From Burkholderiales bacterium (lineage in GTDB: Bacteria > Pseudomonadota > Gammaproteobacteria > Burkholderiales > Burkholderiaceae_E), in the NCBI GenBank assembly GCA_003818495.1, contig RPRK01000030.1:1-33439 (forward strand): DNA of 33,439 nucleotides, given 5' to 3'. The position numbers and the translations under genes were made by a program. A model generated the notes under the pieces. That model was not told the DNA's origin and did not search any database. It worked only from the letters and a program-made list of their open reading frames with translations. How positions within the stretch are numbered: the stretch's first letter is position 1; each line of letters opens with the position of its first letter. Positions 7,422-15,149 of the stretch are shown piece by piece.

Positions 7422-8519
7422 ATGACCGACGCCACCACCCCCATCCTCCGCGCGCTCCGCGTGCGTCCCGTCCTCGCCCCGATGCGTCGCCCGCTGCGCA
7501 CCGGCAGCGGGGCGGTCGAGCGCGCGGCGCTCGTGCTCATCGACGTCGAGACCGACGTCGGCGTCACCGGCCGCAGCTACCTGTTCGCGATCGGACCGCA
7601 CAACCTCAAGCCGCTGGTCGCGCTCGTCGAGGCGATGGCCGAAATGCTCGCGGGCGTGCCGCTCGCTCCGTTCGACATCGAGCGCACGCTGCGTGCGCGC
7701 TATGCGCTGCTGGGCGTGCACAACATCGTGCTGTTCGCGATGGCCGGCATCGACATGGCCGTCTGGGACGCCCTCGCGCGCCACCGTGGCGTGGCGCTGG
7801 CACGGCTGCTCGGCGGCGCACCTCGGCCGATCCGCGCCTACAACTCGAACGGTCTGGGCCTGATGCCGGTCGCCGAGCTCGCGGCCGAGGCGCAGGCGCT
7901 CGTCGCCGAGGGCTTCGGCGCCGTGAAGCTGCGCCTCGGGCGCCCCGATCCGCGCGAGGACCTCGCCGCGATCCGGGCGGTGCGCGCCGCGATCGGTGAC
8001 GAGGCGACGCTGATGTGCGACTTCAACCAGTGCCTGAGCGTCAACGAGGCGATCCTGCGCGGCCGCATGATCGACGACGAAGGCGGCATGGCGTGGATCG
8101 AGGAGCCGACCCGCGCCGACGACTTCGCCGGCAACGCGCGCATCGCCCGCGAGCTGCGCACGCCGCTGCAGCTCGGCGAGAACTTCATGGGCCCGGAGCA
8201 GATGGCGCAGGCGCTGGCGGCCGGCGCGGCCGACTACGTGATGCCCGATGCCGAGCGCATCGGCGGCGTCACCGGCTGGATGCGCGCGGCCGCGCTCGCG
8301 CAGGCCGCCGGGCTGGAGATGTCCTCGCACCTGTTCCCCGAGGTCAGCGCGCACCTGCTGGCGGTGACACCGACCGCGCACTGGCTGGAGTTCGTCGACT
8401 GGGCCGCCCCGGTGCTCGCGCGGCCGATCTCGCCGCAGGGCGGATTCGTCACCGCCCCCGATGTGCCGGGCACCGGCATCGACTGGGACGAGGACGCGGT
8501 GACCCGCTACGCCGCCTGA
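7422..8519 (+). CDS. Mandelate racemase-like enolase superfamily enzyme
   Basis: 365 residues, cytoplasmic, Mg-dependent alpha-proton abstraction on a carboxylate. It follows Pseudomonas mandelate racemase closely from memory: the metal ligands Asp200, Glu227 and Glu253 (in MCDFNQ, WIEEPT and LGENF), the Asp276-His303 dyad (MPDAERIGGVTGW and MSSHLFPEVSAHLLA) and Glu323 (AHWLE) are all present. The K-x-K motif is altered: AVKLRLG has Lys169 but Arg171 in place of the second Lys, the general base of mandelate racemase. It may therefore be a dehydratase or one-base epimerase on another acid-sugar or aromatic hydroxy acid. The start at 7422 is the first ATG after the repeat array. Confidence 0.88.
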   Translation: MTDATTPILRALRVRPVLAPMRRPLRTGSGAVERAALVLIDVETDVGVTGRSYLFAIGPHNLKPLVALVEAMAEMLAGVPLAPFDIERTLRARYALLGVHNIVLFAMAGIDMAVWDALARHRGVALARLLGGAPRPIRAYNSNGLGLMPVAELAAEAQALVAEGFGAVKLRLGRPDPREDLAAIRAVRAAIGDEATLMCDFNQCLSVNEAILRGRMIDDEGGMAWIEEPTRADDFAGNARIARELRTPLQLGENFMGPEQMAQALAAGAADYVMPDAERIGGVTGWMRAAALAQAAGLEMSSHLFPEVSAHLLAVTPTAHWLEFVDWAAPVLARPISPQGGFVTAPDVPGTGIDWDEDAVTRYAA

Positions 8520-8543
8520 CGCGGCGCCCCGCAGGGCGACGCC

Positions 8544-8603
8544 GCCCCGTCTTTCGCCCCGTCTTTCGCCCTGTCTCTAGCCCTGTCTCTCGCCCCGTCC
8601 TCC
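8544..8603. repeat. 12-bp tandem array, five units
   Basis: Five head-to-tail 12-mers between the racemase-like gene and the thioesterase: GCCCCGTCTTTC twice (8544-8567), GCCCTGTCTCTA and GCCCTGTCTCTC (8568-8591), and GCCCCGTCCTCC (8592-8603). The array is pyrimidine-rich on the plus strand and ends 33 bases before the thioesterase ATG, so it would lie in or next to that gene's leader. Confidence 0.92.
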
Positions 8604-8636
8604 TCACCGCTCACCGCACCGACCGACCCCGACCCC

Positions 8637-9110
8637 ATGGACCCGCAGCCGATCTCGTTCACCACCTCGTTCACCGTCGAGTGGGGCGACTGCGATCCCG
8701 CACGGATCGTGTTCTACCCGCATTACTTCTACTGGTTCGATACCGCGTTCCAGCACTGGCTGCGCTGCGCGGGCCTGTCGCAGGCCTCGCTGACCGAGCG
8801 CTACGGCGTGGTGGGCACGCCGATCCTCGAAGCCCACGCGAAATTCCTGGTGGCCTCGACCGACGGCGACCGCCTGCTCGCCGAGGCGCGCATCGACAAG
8901 TTCGGCCCGAAGCGGTTCCGCATCGACTACAAGCTGATGCGCGGGCAGCAGCTGCTGGTCGAGGGCTGGGAGGTCCGCGCCTGGGTCGCCAAGGTCGGCG
9001 ACCGGCTTCGCTCGCTGCCGATCCCGGCCGAGTTCGGCTCGGCGCTCGCCAACGTGTCGACCGACGAGGTGCGGCCGGTGCGGGTCGGCCACGACCGGCC
9101 GCACTGGTAG
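8637..9110 (+). CDS. Hotdog-fold acyl-CoA thioesterase (4HBT type)
   Basis: 157 residues, close to Pseudomonas 4-hydroxybenzoyl-CoA thioesterase in layout. The N-terminal VEWGDCDPARIVFYPHYF carries the catalytic Asp of the family in GDCDP (about residue 19), followed by VVGTPILEAHAKF. It should hydrolyse an acyl- or aroyl-CoA to the free acid in the cytoplasm. It follows the racemase-like gene on the same strand after 117 bases that hold the 12-mer array, so co-transcription is possible and a role in aromatic-acid breakdown would fit both. Start ATG 8637; no strong ribosome site seen. Confidence 0.88.
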   Translation: MDPQPISFTTSFTVEWGDCDPARIVFYPHYFYWFDTAFQHWLRCAGLSQASLTERYGVVGTPILEAHAKFLVASTDGDRLLAEARIDKFGPKRFRIDYKLMRGQQLLVEGWEVRAWVAKVGDRLRSLPIPAEFGSALANVSTDEVRPVRVGHDRPHW

Positions 9111-9111
9111 C

Positions 9112-9157
9112 GGCCGTCCGGGGCGCGGCACTCGGGCCGTCCCCGGGCGCGGCGCTC
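9112..9157. repeat. Imperfect tandem duplication between convergent genes
   Basis: Two near-copies of a 22-23 base unit (9112-9133 and 9135-9157), each GGCCGTCC followed by a GC-rich part and a GCGGC-CTC end, fill the whole space between the thioesterase stop and the rdgC stop. The GGGG and CCCC parts of the two copies can pair, so it may also serve as a two-way terminator. Confidence 0.6.
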
Positions 9158-10124
9158 AGGCCGCCTTCGCGAGCCGCGGCGCGCCGTCGGCCGGCGCGTC
9201 GGGCTTCGGGTCGAGGCGCGCATCCGGCAGCGGGCCGCCGAGCGATTCGACGACCCCCGCCAGCAGCGAGGACAGCTCGCCCGCCATCAGCGTGAAGTCC
9301 GACAGGAACCGCTCCTCGGCGTCTCCACCGGCGGCGCTGCCGGCTTCGGACTCCTTGAGCACGTCGAGCGGACGGATCCGCTTGATCGCGAGCGAGTCGG
9401 TCAGCACGAGGCTGACGCGGTCGGCCCAGGTGAGCGCGATGCGCGTGCAGAGCTTGCCGGCCTTGGTGTGGCGCGCCACGTCGTCGGCCTCGAGCGACTG
9501 GTTGGCGTAGCGGATCGTCGCCTTCGAGTCGCGGGCCTTGAGCACCACGTCCTGGTCGATGCTGAAGCCGGCGGGCGCGTCGTCGTCGACCAGCCACTGC
9601 GTCATGGCGCCGGTCGGCGAGTTCACGGTCTTGAGGGGCCGTGCCGGAAAGCCGTCGAGCGACTTGGCGAGCAGGCCCACGATCTCGTCGGCCCGGGTCT
9701 GCGAGGCCGCGTCGATGACCAGCCAGCCGGCCACCGGATCGATCCACGCGCGGGTGTCGGTCGACAGGCTGAAGGCGCGCGGGAGGAGTTCGTCGCGCAC
9801 CTGCTCCTTGAGTTCCTTCATCCGCTTGCGGCCGGGCTTGAAGCCCTCTTCGGCCTCGATGCGCTCGGCCTTCTGCTTGACGAACTGCGACACCACGCGC
9901 GCGGGCAGCAGCTTCTTCTCCTGGCGCAGCGCGATCAGCATCTGACGGCCCGACGCGAAGACGAGCGAGGTGTCGCCCTCGCGCGGCGGCACCCAGCCCG
10001 AGCGGACCTCCTCGACCGACGAGGCCTCGGTGAAGGCGAGCGGCAGCAGCGCGTCCGCGAGGGTGTCGACGTCGAGGTCCCAGCCGGCCGGGACGCGGAG
10101 CACGATCAGGTTCTTGAACCACAT
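9156..10124 (-). CDS. rdgC: Recombination-associated protein RdgC
   Basis: 322 residues, slightly longer than E. coli RdgC (303). RdgC forms a ring-shaped dimer that binds DNA without sequence preference and restrains RecA. Recognised by the N-terminal MWFKNLIVLRV, the SLVFASGRQMLIALRQEKKLLPARVV segment, the LLPRAFSL..TRAWIDP block and the C-terminal DLTLM-type end (FLSDFTLMAGELSSLL). Extra length is a Pro/Ala-rich C-terminal tail. Transcribed divergently from psd with 77 bases between starts. Confidence 0.95.
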   Translation of the reverse strand: MWFKNLIVLRVPAGWDLDVDTLADALLPLAFTEASSVEEVRSGWVPPREGDTSLVFASGRQMLIALRQEKKLLPARVVSQFVKQKAERIEAEEGFKPGRKRMKELKEQVRDELLPRAFSLSTDTRAWIDPVAGWLVIDAASQTRADEIVGLLAKSLDGFPARPLKTVNSPTGAMTQWLVDDDAPAGFSIDQDVVLKARDSKATIRYANQSLEADDVARHTKAGKLCTRIALTWADRVSLVLTDSLAIKRIRPLDVLKESEAGSAAGGDAEERFLSDFTLMAGELSSLLAGVVESLGGPLPDARLDPKPDAPADGAPRLAKAA

Positions 10125-10197
10125 GGGCGCGGCATTCCTTCGAGAAAAAAGCCGTGAGTATGCGCGATCCGGCGGAGCGGCCCCGCACCCGCGCCGC

Positions 10198-10203
10198 TAG
10201 AAT
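10198..10203 (+). promoter_or_regulatory. -10 element TAGAAT before psd
   Basis: TAGAAT embedded in GCTAGAATGC. The same word with the same flanks precedes the MFS gene (12663) and a TAGAAT precedes the HU-like gene (11171). The -35 is poor. The element overlaps the first ATG of psd (10202), which casts doubt on that start codon. Confidence 0.5.
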
Positions 10204-11080
10204 GCCTGCGCCTTCCACGTACGGTGCCGACTTGACCGATCCCTTCGTGATCCTGCAGCACCTGCTGCCCAAGCAGGCGATGACCGTCGCCGCGGGACGT
10301 CTCGCCTCGGCCCGCGCCGGCGCCCTGACGCATGCGGCGATCCGCCGCTTCGTCGCCCGCTATCGCGTCGACATGAGCGAGGCCGCCGAGCCGCGCGTCG
10401 AGGCGTACCCGAGCTTCAACGAATTCTTCACGCGCGCGCTCAAGCCGGGCGCGCGCCCGCTCGCCGATGCCGACTGGATCTGCCCGGTCGACGGCGCGAT
10501 CAGCCAGTTCGGCCGCATCGAGCGCGATCGCGTGTTCCAGGCCAAGGGCCACGACTACACGACGGCGGCGCTGCTCGGTGGCGACGCCGCGCTCGCAGCG
10601 CGCTTCGACGACGGCGCCTTCGCGACGCTGTACCTGAGCCCGCGGGACTACCACCGCATCCACATGCCCTGCGAGGGGCGGCTGCGTCGGATGGTCCACG
10701 TGCCGGGCAGCCTGTACTCGGTGAACCCCGCGACCGCGCGCGGCATTCCGGGTCTGTTCGCCCGGAACGAGCGCGTGGTCTGCGTGTTCGACACCGCGCA
10801 CGGTCCGTTCGTGCTCGTGCTGGTGGGGGCCACGATCGTCGGCAGCATGGCCACCGTATGGCACGGCCTGGTCAATCCGCCGCGTCCGGGCACGGTCCGC
10901 GCCTGGGACTACGACGAGCCGGCGGTCGTGCTGGCACGCGGCGCCGAGATGGGCCGATTCCTCCTCGGCTCGACGGTGGTGATGCTGTGGCCGGCGCTGC
11001 CGATGCGCTTCGAACCGTCGTGGTCGCCGGGCCGGGCGATCCGCCTGGGCGAGCCGATGGCGACGCGCACGTCGGCCTGA
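10202..11080 (+). CDS. psd: Phosphatidylserine decarboxylase
   Basis: Membrane-associated pyruvoyl enzyme that makes phosphatidylethanolamine. From ATG 10202 it has 292 residues. The self-cleavage site is LGS at residues 255-257 in FLLGSTVVM, which would split after Gly256 to give the short pyruvoyl chain. Other family blocks are YPSFNEFFTRALKPGARP, CPVDGAISQFG (Asp of the triad) and LSPRDYHRIHMPC (His). Homologues in Burkholderia start close to the segment TDPFVILQHLLPKQA, and ATG 10202 lies inside a -10 box, so the in-frame TTG at 10232 (282 residues) is a serious alternative. Divergent from rdgC. Confidence 0.95.
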   Translation: MPAPSTYGADLTDPFVILQHLLPKQAMTVAAGRLASARAGALTHAAIRRFVARYRVDMSEAAEPRVEAYPSFNEFFTRALKPGARPLADADWICPVDGAISQFGRIERDRVFQAKGHDYTTAALLGGDAALAARFDDGAFATLYLSPRDYHRIHMPCEGRLRRMVHVPGSLYSVNPATARGIPGLFARNERVVCVFDTAHGPFVLVLVGATIVGSMATVWHGLVNPPRPGTVRAWDYDEPAVVLARGAEMGRFLLGSTVVMLWPALPMRFEPSWSPGRAIRLGEPMATRTSA

Positions 11081-11170
11081 TCGATCGCGGTGTCTCCGGC
11101 GAGCCTCGCCCCAGGCTGAAAAACGCGGGTTTGCACGGGAAAAAGTGCGACCCGGCCGGATGTTCGTGAG

Positions 11171-11176
11171 TAGAAT
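11171..11176 (+). promoter_or_regulatory. -10 element TAGAAT before the HU/H1-like gene
   Basis: TAGAAT 81 bases upstream of the ATG, giving a leader of about 75 bases. No good -35 is seen at the right distance. It is the third of three identical -10 hexamers in this part of the window. Confidence 0.5.
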
Positions 11177-11256
11177 CGCGCTGCGTCGTCGCGGCACGCG
11201 TAGCGCGATCGATGCCGTCGACCTCGAGGTCTCCCGCCACCGCCACAGGAACCCAC

Positions 11257-11745
11257 ATGGCCACCGCAAGCAAAAAGCCCGCTGCAAAGAAGCCCGCCGC
11301 CAAGAAGCCCGCCGCCAAGAAGCCGGTCGCCGCCAAGGCGCCCGCGAAGAAAGCCGCCGCCAAGGCCGCCCCGAAAGCCGCCGCGAAAGCTGCGAAGCCC
11401 GCCTCGCCCAACGTCACCGCGGCCCCGATGAAGCCGATCGCCAAGCCCCTGAGCAAGTCGGGCCTGGTGTCGCATCTCGCCGAAGTCGCCGCCGTCGAAG
11501 TCAAGGCGGTCAAGGCCGTCCTGGCCAACCTCGAGGCCACCATCCTCGCGTCGCTGAGCAAGAAGGGCGCGCGTGCCTTCACGTGGCCCGGTCTGCTCAA
11601 GGCCACCGCCGTGACCGTGCCCGCCAAGCCGGCGCGCAAGGGCGTGAACCCCTTCACCAAGCAGGAGCAGGTCTTCGCCGCCAAGCCGGCGAGCACCCGC
11701 ATCCGCGTGCGCATGCTCAAGAAGGCGCAGGACGCGGTCAAGTGA
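11257..11745 (+). CDS. HU-family DNA-binding protein with histone H1-like tail
   Basis: 162 residues. Residues 1-50 are a Lys/Ala/Pro tail built from a five-residue KKPAA repeat (15-base DNA units from 11272 to about 11331), like eukaryotic H1 tails. Residues about 63-162 are an HU/IHF-like domain: LSKSGLVSHLAE at the start, RKGVNPFTKQEQVF at the place of the HU beta-arm GxNPxTG motif, and STRIRVRMLKKAQDAVK at the end. A nucleoid-compacting role is likely. AGGA at 11246-11250 supports ATG 11257; an in-frame ATG at 11212 has no such site. A perfect hairpin follows the stop. Confidence 0.88.
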   Translation: MATASKKPAAKKPAAKKPAAKKPVAAKAPAKKAAAKAAPKAAAKAAKPASPNVTAAPMKPIAKPLSKSGLVSHLAEVAAVEVKAVKAVLANLEATILASLSKKGARAFTWPGLLKATAVTVPAKPARKGVNPFTKQEQVFAAKPASTRIRVRMLKKAQDAVK

Positions 11746-11751
11746 TCGCGC

Positions 11752-11776
11752 GCGGCCCGGGCTGGCCCCGGGCCGC
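11752..11776 (+). terminator. Perfect 10-bp hairpin after the HU/H1-like gene
   Basis: GCGGCCCGGG and CCCGGGCCGC form a perfect stem around the loop CTGGC, starting 6 bases after the stop codon. There is no T-run behind it. Confidence 0.65.
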
Positions 11777-12004
11777 AGATCGCCGGCACGCGCCCGAGCG
11801 CGCGTAGCCGGCGGGGCGCCCCTCCCACGGGTCCGCCCCCGCGTCGCGAAGGCGACGCACGCAGCCCCCCGCTGCGTCATCCCTCTCTGCACCCCTCTCG
11901 GCATCCCGCCGCGACAGCCCCCTCACCGTGCATCCGAATCGCGCTCCGACCCGTATACGGGACGGCGGCCCCTTCGACGGCCGCGATCCCGAAGGAGAAC
12001 GACC

Positions 12005-12595
12005 ATGCACCCCGCTCTGTCCCGCCGCCTTCCCGCCTCCCTCGCCGCGACGGCGTTCGCGGGCCTCGCCGCCTGCGCGAGCCCGCCGATGTCCCCGATG
12101 TCCCCGATGTCGCCGATGTCCGCACCGATGCCCTTCAGCCAGGACCGACTGCCCGAGGCGATCAGGGTGCCCGCCGGTCACCGGGTCGCGATGGAGACGG
12201 TCGGCACGGGCGAGATCACCTACGAGTGCCGCGACCGTGCGGCCGGCTCCGGACAGGAGTGGGCCTTCGTGGGTCCGGAGGCGGTGCTCGCCGATCGAAC
12301 CGGCCGCCGCGTGGGCCGCTACTACGGTCCGCCGGCGACCTGGGAGAGCGACGACGGCTCGAAGCTGACCGCGACCCAGGTCGCGGTCGCGCCGGCCGGC
12401 GCGGGCGACATCCCGCTGCAGCTCGTCCGCGCGAATCCGGCGACCGGCGCCGGCGCGATGACCGGCGTCAGCTACGTCCAGCGGGTGGCCACCCGCGGTG
12501 GGGTGGCACCCGCGTCGCCCTGCGACGCCGGCCAGCGCGGACGCCGCGCGACGGTGAAGTACCAGGCGGACTACGTGTTCTACCGCGCCGGCTGA
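12005..12595 (+). CDS. DUF3455 family lipoprotein
   Basis: 196 residues. A lipoprotein signal ends in LAAC with Cys24 as the lipidated residue, so the mature protein is membrane-anchored. A short Pro-Met-Ser repeat linker follows. The rest matches the DUF3455 pattern: LPEAIRVPAGHRVAM, then ITYECR, WAFVGPEAVLAD, GRRVGRYYGPPATWES, DGSKLTA, YVQRVATRGGVAP, a conserved Cys pair with CDAGQRGR, and YQADYVFYRAG. Role unknown. AAGGAG at 11992-11997 supports the ATG. Positions 11777-12004 hold no gene; a weak -10-like TATACG is seen at 11954. Confidence 0.88.
   Translation: MHPALSRRLPASLAATAFAGLAACASPPMSPMSPMSPMSAPMPFSQDRLPEAIRVPAGHRVAMETVGTGEITYECRDRAAGSGQEWAFVGPEAVLADRTGRRVGRYYGPPATWESDDGSKLTATQVAVAPAGAGDIPLQLVRANPATGAGAMTGVSYVQRVATRGGVAPASPCDAGQRGRRATVKYQADYVFYRAG
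12086..12121 (+). repeat. 9-bp in-frame tandem repeat in the lipoprotein linker
   Basis: Four units of CCGATGTCC (the third ends in G) encode Pro-Met-Ser four times just behind the lipobox cysteine. Gain or loss of units would keep the frame and change only linker length. Confidence 0.9.
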
Positions 12596-12621
12596 GTGCG
12601 TCCGCGGCGGGCCGCGCCGCG

Positions 12622-12641
12622 CCGCGCCGTCGGCGGCGCGG
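12622..12641 (+). terminator. GC hairpin after the DUF3455 gene
   Basis: CCGCGCCG and CGGCGCGG form a perfect 8-bp stem with loop TCGG, 27 bases after the stop and 21 bases before the next -10 element. No T-run. Confidence 0.5.
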
Positions 12642-12662
12642 TGTCCGACAGGCCCCGCCGCC

Positions 12663-12668
12663 TAGAAT
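12663..12668 (+). promoter_or_regulatory. -10 element TAGAAT before the MFS gene
   Basis: CCTAGAATGC, 44 bases before the ATG of the transporter. The sequence matches the psd element; the -35 is weak. Confidence 0.5.
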
Positions 12669-12712
12669 GCAGGACCCGCCGCCCCGGGGCGGTCCGTCCG
12701 CCCGCTGTCCGC

Positions 12713-14161
12713 ATGCCCCGATCCGTCCCGCCCGAGCCGATCAGCGCCGCCGCCCTCGCGGCCCGCCACGGCCCGGGCTACCGCAATCGGGTGCTGCTGA
12801 CGGTGATGGTCGGCACCATCGCGTCGGTGCTGTCGTCGACGATCGTCAATGTCGCGGTCCCCGACCTGATGCGCCACTTCGCGATCGGCCAGGAGCGCGC
12901 GCAGTGGGTCTCGGCGGCCTTCATGGCCGCGATGACGGTCGCGATGCTCCCCACGCCCTGGCTCCTCGAGCGGGTGGGCTATCGCGCCGCCTACGTCGGT
13001 GCCGTGCTGCTGCTGATGGTCGGCGGCATCGTCGGCGGCCTGTCGACGCGCTACGAGCTGGTGCTGGCGATGCGCGTGGTCGAGGGCCTGGCCGCGGGCG
13101 TGCTGCAGCCGATCCCGTCGATCATCATCCTGCGTGCCTTCCCGCCGGGCGAGCAGGGGCGGGCGATGGGCGTGTTCGGATTCGGCGTGGTGCTGGCACC
13201 TGCGCTCGGTCCGAGCGTGGGCGGACTGCTGGTCGAGCTGTTCGGCTGGCGCTCGATCTTCTTCGTCGTCGTGCCGTTCTGCGTCGCCGCGCTGTGGCTC
13301 GCACGCCGCTACCTGCCCACGACCGCGCCGGGGGGCCTGCCCGCGGGCACCTCCGGCAAGCCGCTCGACACGATCGGCGTCGGCCTCGCCGCGGTGGCCG
13401 TGCTCTCGCTGCTCAACGGACTGGTGGCGCTCCACGATCCCTCGCCCCGGGCCGCGTGGCTGCTGCTCGGCACGGCCGCGGTCGCGCTCGGCCTCTTCGT
13501 GCTGAGGCAGCGCCGCAGCGCGGCGCCGCTGCTGTCGCTCGACCTGTTCGAGCGGCGGGCGTTCACGATGGGCGGCGTGGTCGCGTTCACCTATGGCATG
13601 GGTCTGTTCGGCTCGACCTACCTGGTGCCGGTCTTCATGCAGACCGCGCTGTCGTTCCCGCCGACCGAGGCGGGGGCGGTGCTGCTGCCGGCGGGCCTCG
13701 TGCTGGCGCTGACCATCCCGCTGGGCGGGCGGCTCGCCGACCGCATCCGGCCGGCCTGGCAGGTCTCGGCCGGCCTGGCGCTGCTCGCGCTGTCGTTCGT
13801 CGCGATGGGCTGGGTCGGCCCCGGCACCGCGCTCGCCTGGCTCGCGGCGCTGACGATCGTCGGCCGCATCGGGCTCGGGCTGACCATGCCGGCGCTCAGC
13901 CTCGCGTCGATGCGCGGACTCGCGCCGCACCAGGTGCCGCAGGGCGCCAGCGCGATCAGCCTGCTGCGTCAGCTCGGCGGCGCGGTCGGCGTGAGCGTCG
14001 TCGGCATCTTCCTGGAGTGGCGGCTGCGCGTGCACGGCGATGCGCCCGGCGCGGCGCTGCTCGGCTTTCGCGACACCTTCTGGCTGATCGCGGCGATCAC
14101 CGCGCTGTCGGTGATCGCCGCCTGGCGGATGGACGACGCGCGCGACACGAGGACGCCATGA
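12713..14161 (+). CDS. MFS transporter, DHA2/EmrB-QacA type
   Basis: Inner-membrane proton antiporter of 482 residues, with a hydrophobic pattern consistent with 14 membrane segments. The first segment carries STIVNVAVPDL, which is the usual DHA2 signature region (IVNVALP), followed by QWVSAAFMAAM and a motif C-like stretch around FGFGVVLAPALGPSVGGLL. Substrates are probably drugs or toxic metabolites. ATG 12713 lies 44 bases after a TAGAAT -10. The stop overlaps the GST start as ATGA, so export and glutathione chemistry are coupled here. Confidence 0.92.
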   Translation: MPRSVPPEPISAAALAARHGPGYRNRVLLTVMVGTIASVLSSTIVNVAVPDLMRHFAIGQERAQWVSAAFMAAMTVAMLPTPWLLERVGYRAAYVGAVLLLMVGGIVGGLSTRYELVLAMRVVEGLAAGVLQPIPSIIILRAFPPGEQGRAMGVFGFGVVLAPALGPSVGGLLVELFGWRSIFFVVVPFCVAALWLARRYLPTTAPGGLPAGTSGKPLDTIGVGLAAVAVLSLLNGLVALHDPSPRAAWLLLGTAAVALGLFVLRQRRSAAPLLSLDLFERRAFTMGGVVAFTYGMGLFGSTYLVPVFMQTALSFPPTEAGAVLLPAGLVLALTIPLGGRLADRIRPAWQVSAGLALLALSFVAMGWVGPGTALAWLAALTIVGRIGLGLTMPALSLASMRGLAPHQVPQGASAISLLRQLGGAVGVSVVGIFLEWRLRVHGDAPGAALLGFRDTFWLIAAITALSVIAAWRMDDARDTRTP

Positions 14162-15087
14162 CTCCGATCCTGCACCACTACGACTTCTCGCCGTACGCGG
14201 AGAAGGTCCGCACGATGCTCGGTCGCAAGGGGCTGCGCTGGGGGTCGGTCGAGGTGCCGTCGGTGATGCCCAAGCCCGACCTCGTCGCGCTCACCGGCGG
14301 CTACCGGCACGTGCCGGTGCTGCAGGTCGGCGCCGACGTGTACTGCGACACGCGCTGCATCGCGCGCGAGCTCGATCGGCGCGTTCCCGAGCGCCCGCTC
14401 TCCGTCGCTGCGCACGACCCCGCGCAAGCGGCCCAGGAGGCGGCGATCGAGGCCTGGGTGGAGGGCGATCTGTTCTGGGGCATCGCGCGCTTCGCGAGCG
14501 GCGTCAACGCCGAGACGGTCGACGCCGCGCTGCACGTGGACCGTGCCCGGCTGCGCGGCAAGGCGCCGCCGTCGGTCGAGCGGCTGCGGGCCGTCGCGCG
14601 TCGCAACCTGCGCACGGTGCGGGCCGCGCTGCCTGCGGTCGCGGGCCTGGTCGCGCACGGCCGTCCCTGGCTGCTGGGCGACGCCCCCGGGCGCGCCGAC
14701 TTCGCCGCGTACCACACGCTGTGGTTCCTGTCGGCGTTCCGCATCGACTGCGCCGCCGAGCTCGAGCCGTACCCGGCGCTGCGCGCCTGGATGGCGCGGA
14801 TGGCCGCGATCGGACACGGCACGCCGGTGCCGATGACCGCCTCCGAGGCGCTCGCGGTCGCGGCGGCCGCGACGCCCGACGTGCCGGCGCCGAGCGTGAT
14901 CGACGATGCGATGCCCGCGATCGGCGCAGCGGTGGCGGTGCGCCCCGACGGCTACGTCACCGATCCGGTCGAGGGCCTGCTCGTCGGCTACGACGTCGAC
15001 GACGTGGCGATCGCCCGTCGCGATGCGCGGCTGGGCGACACCGTCGTGCACCTGCCGCGGCTGGGGTACACGCTCGTCGAACGCTGA
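14158..15087 (+). CDS. Glutathione S-transferase family protein with C-terminal extension
   Basis: 309 residues, longer than a typical GST (about 210). The N-terminal thioredoxin-like domain is residues 1-80 (ILHHYDFSPYAEKVRTMLGRKGL, then HVPVLQVGADVYCDTRCIARELD with the cis-Pro segment). The helical GST-C domain runs to about residue 225 and includes GRPWLLGDAPGRADFAAY. The last 80 or so residues (from about DVPAPSVIDDA) are an extra beta-rich piece whose role I cannot name. Translation is coupled by ATGA to the MFS exporter, so a detoxification pair is likely. Confidence 0.88.
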   Translation: MTPILHHYDFSPYAEKVRTMLGRKGLRWGSVEVPSVMPKPDLVALTGGYRHVPVLQVGADVYCDTRCIARELDRRVPERPLSVAAHDPAQAAQEAAIEAWVEGDLFWGIARFASGVNAETVDAALHVDRARLRGKAPPSVERLRAVARRNLRTVRAALPAVAGLVAHGRPWLLGDAPGRADFAAYHTLWFLSAFRIDCAAELEPYPALRAWMARMAAIGHGTPVPMTASEALAVAAAATPDVPAPSVIDDAMPAIGAAVAVRPDGYVTDPVEGLLVGYDVDDVAIARRDARLGDTVVHLPRLGYTLVER

Positions 15088-15149
15088 GTCTCGCCGTGCC
15101 CGGCGATGCGCGGATTGCCGTCGAGGTCCGGGTGGAGGACACTGCCCGC

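Noticed and set aside
11131..11150. Inverted repeat TTGCAC / GTGCGA as terminator of psd
   Set aside because: Four to five paired bases and no T-run; too weak.
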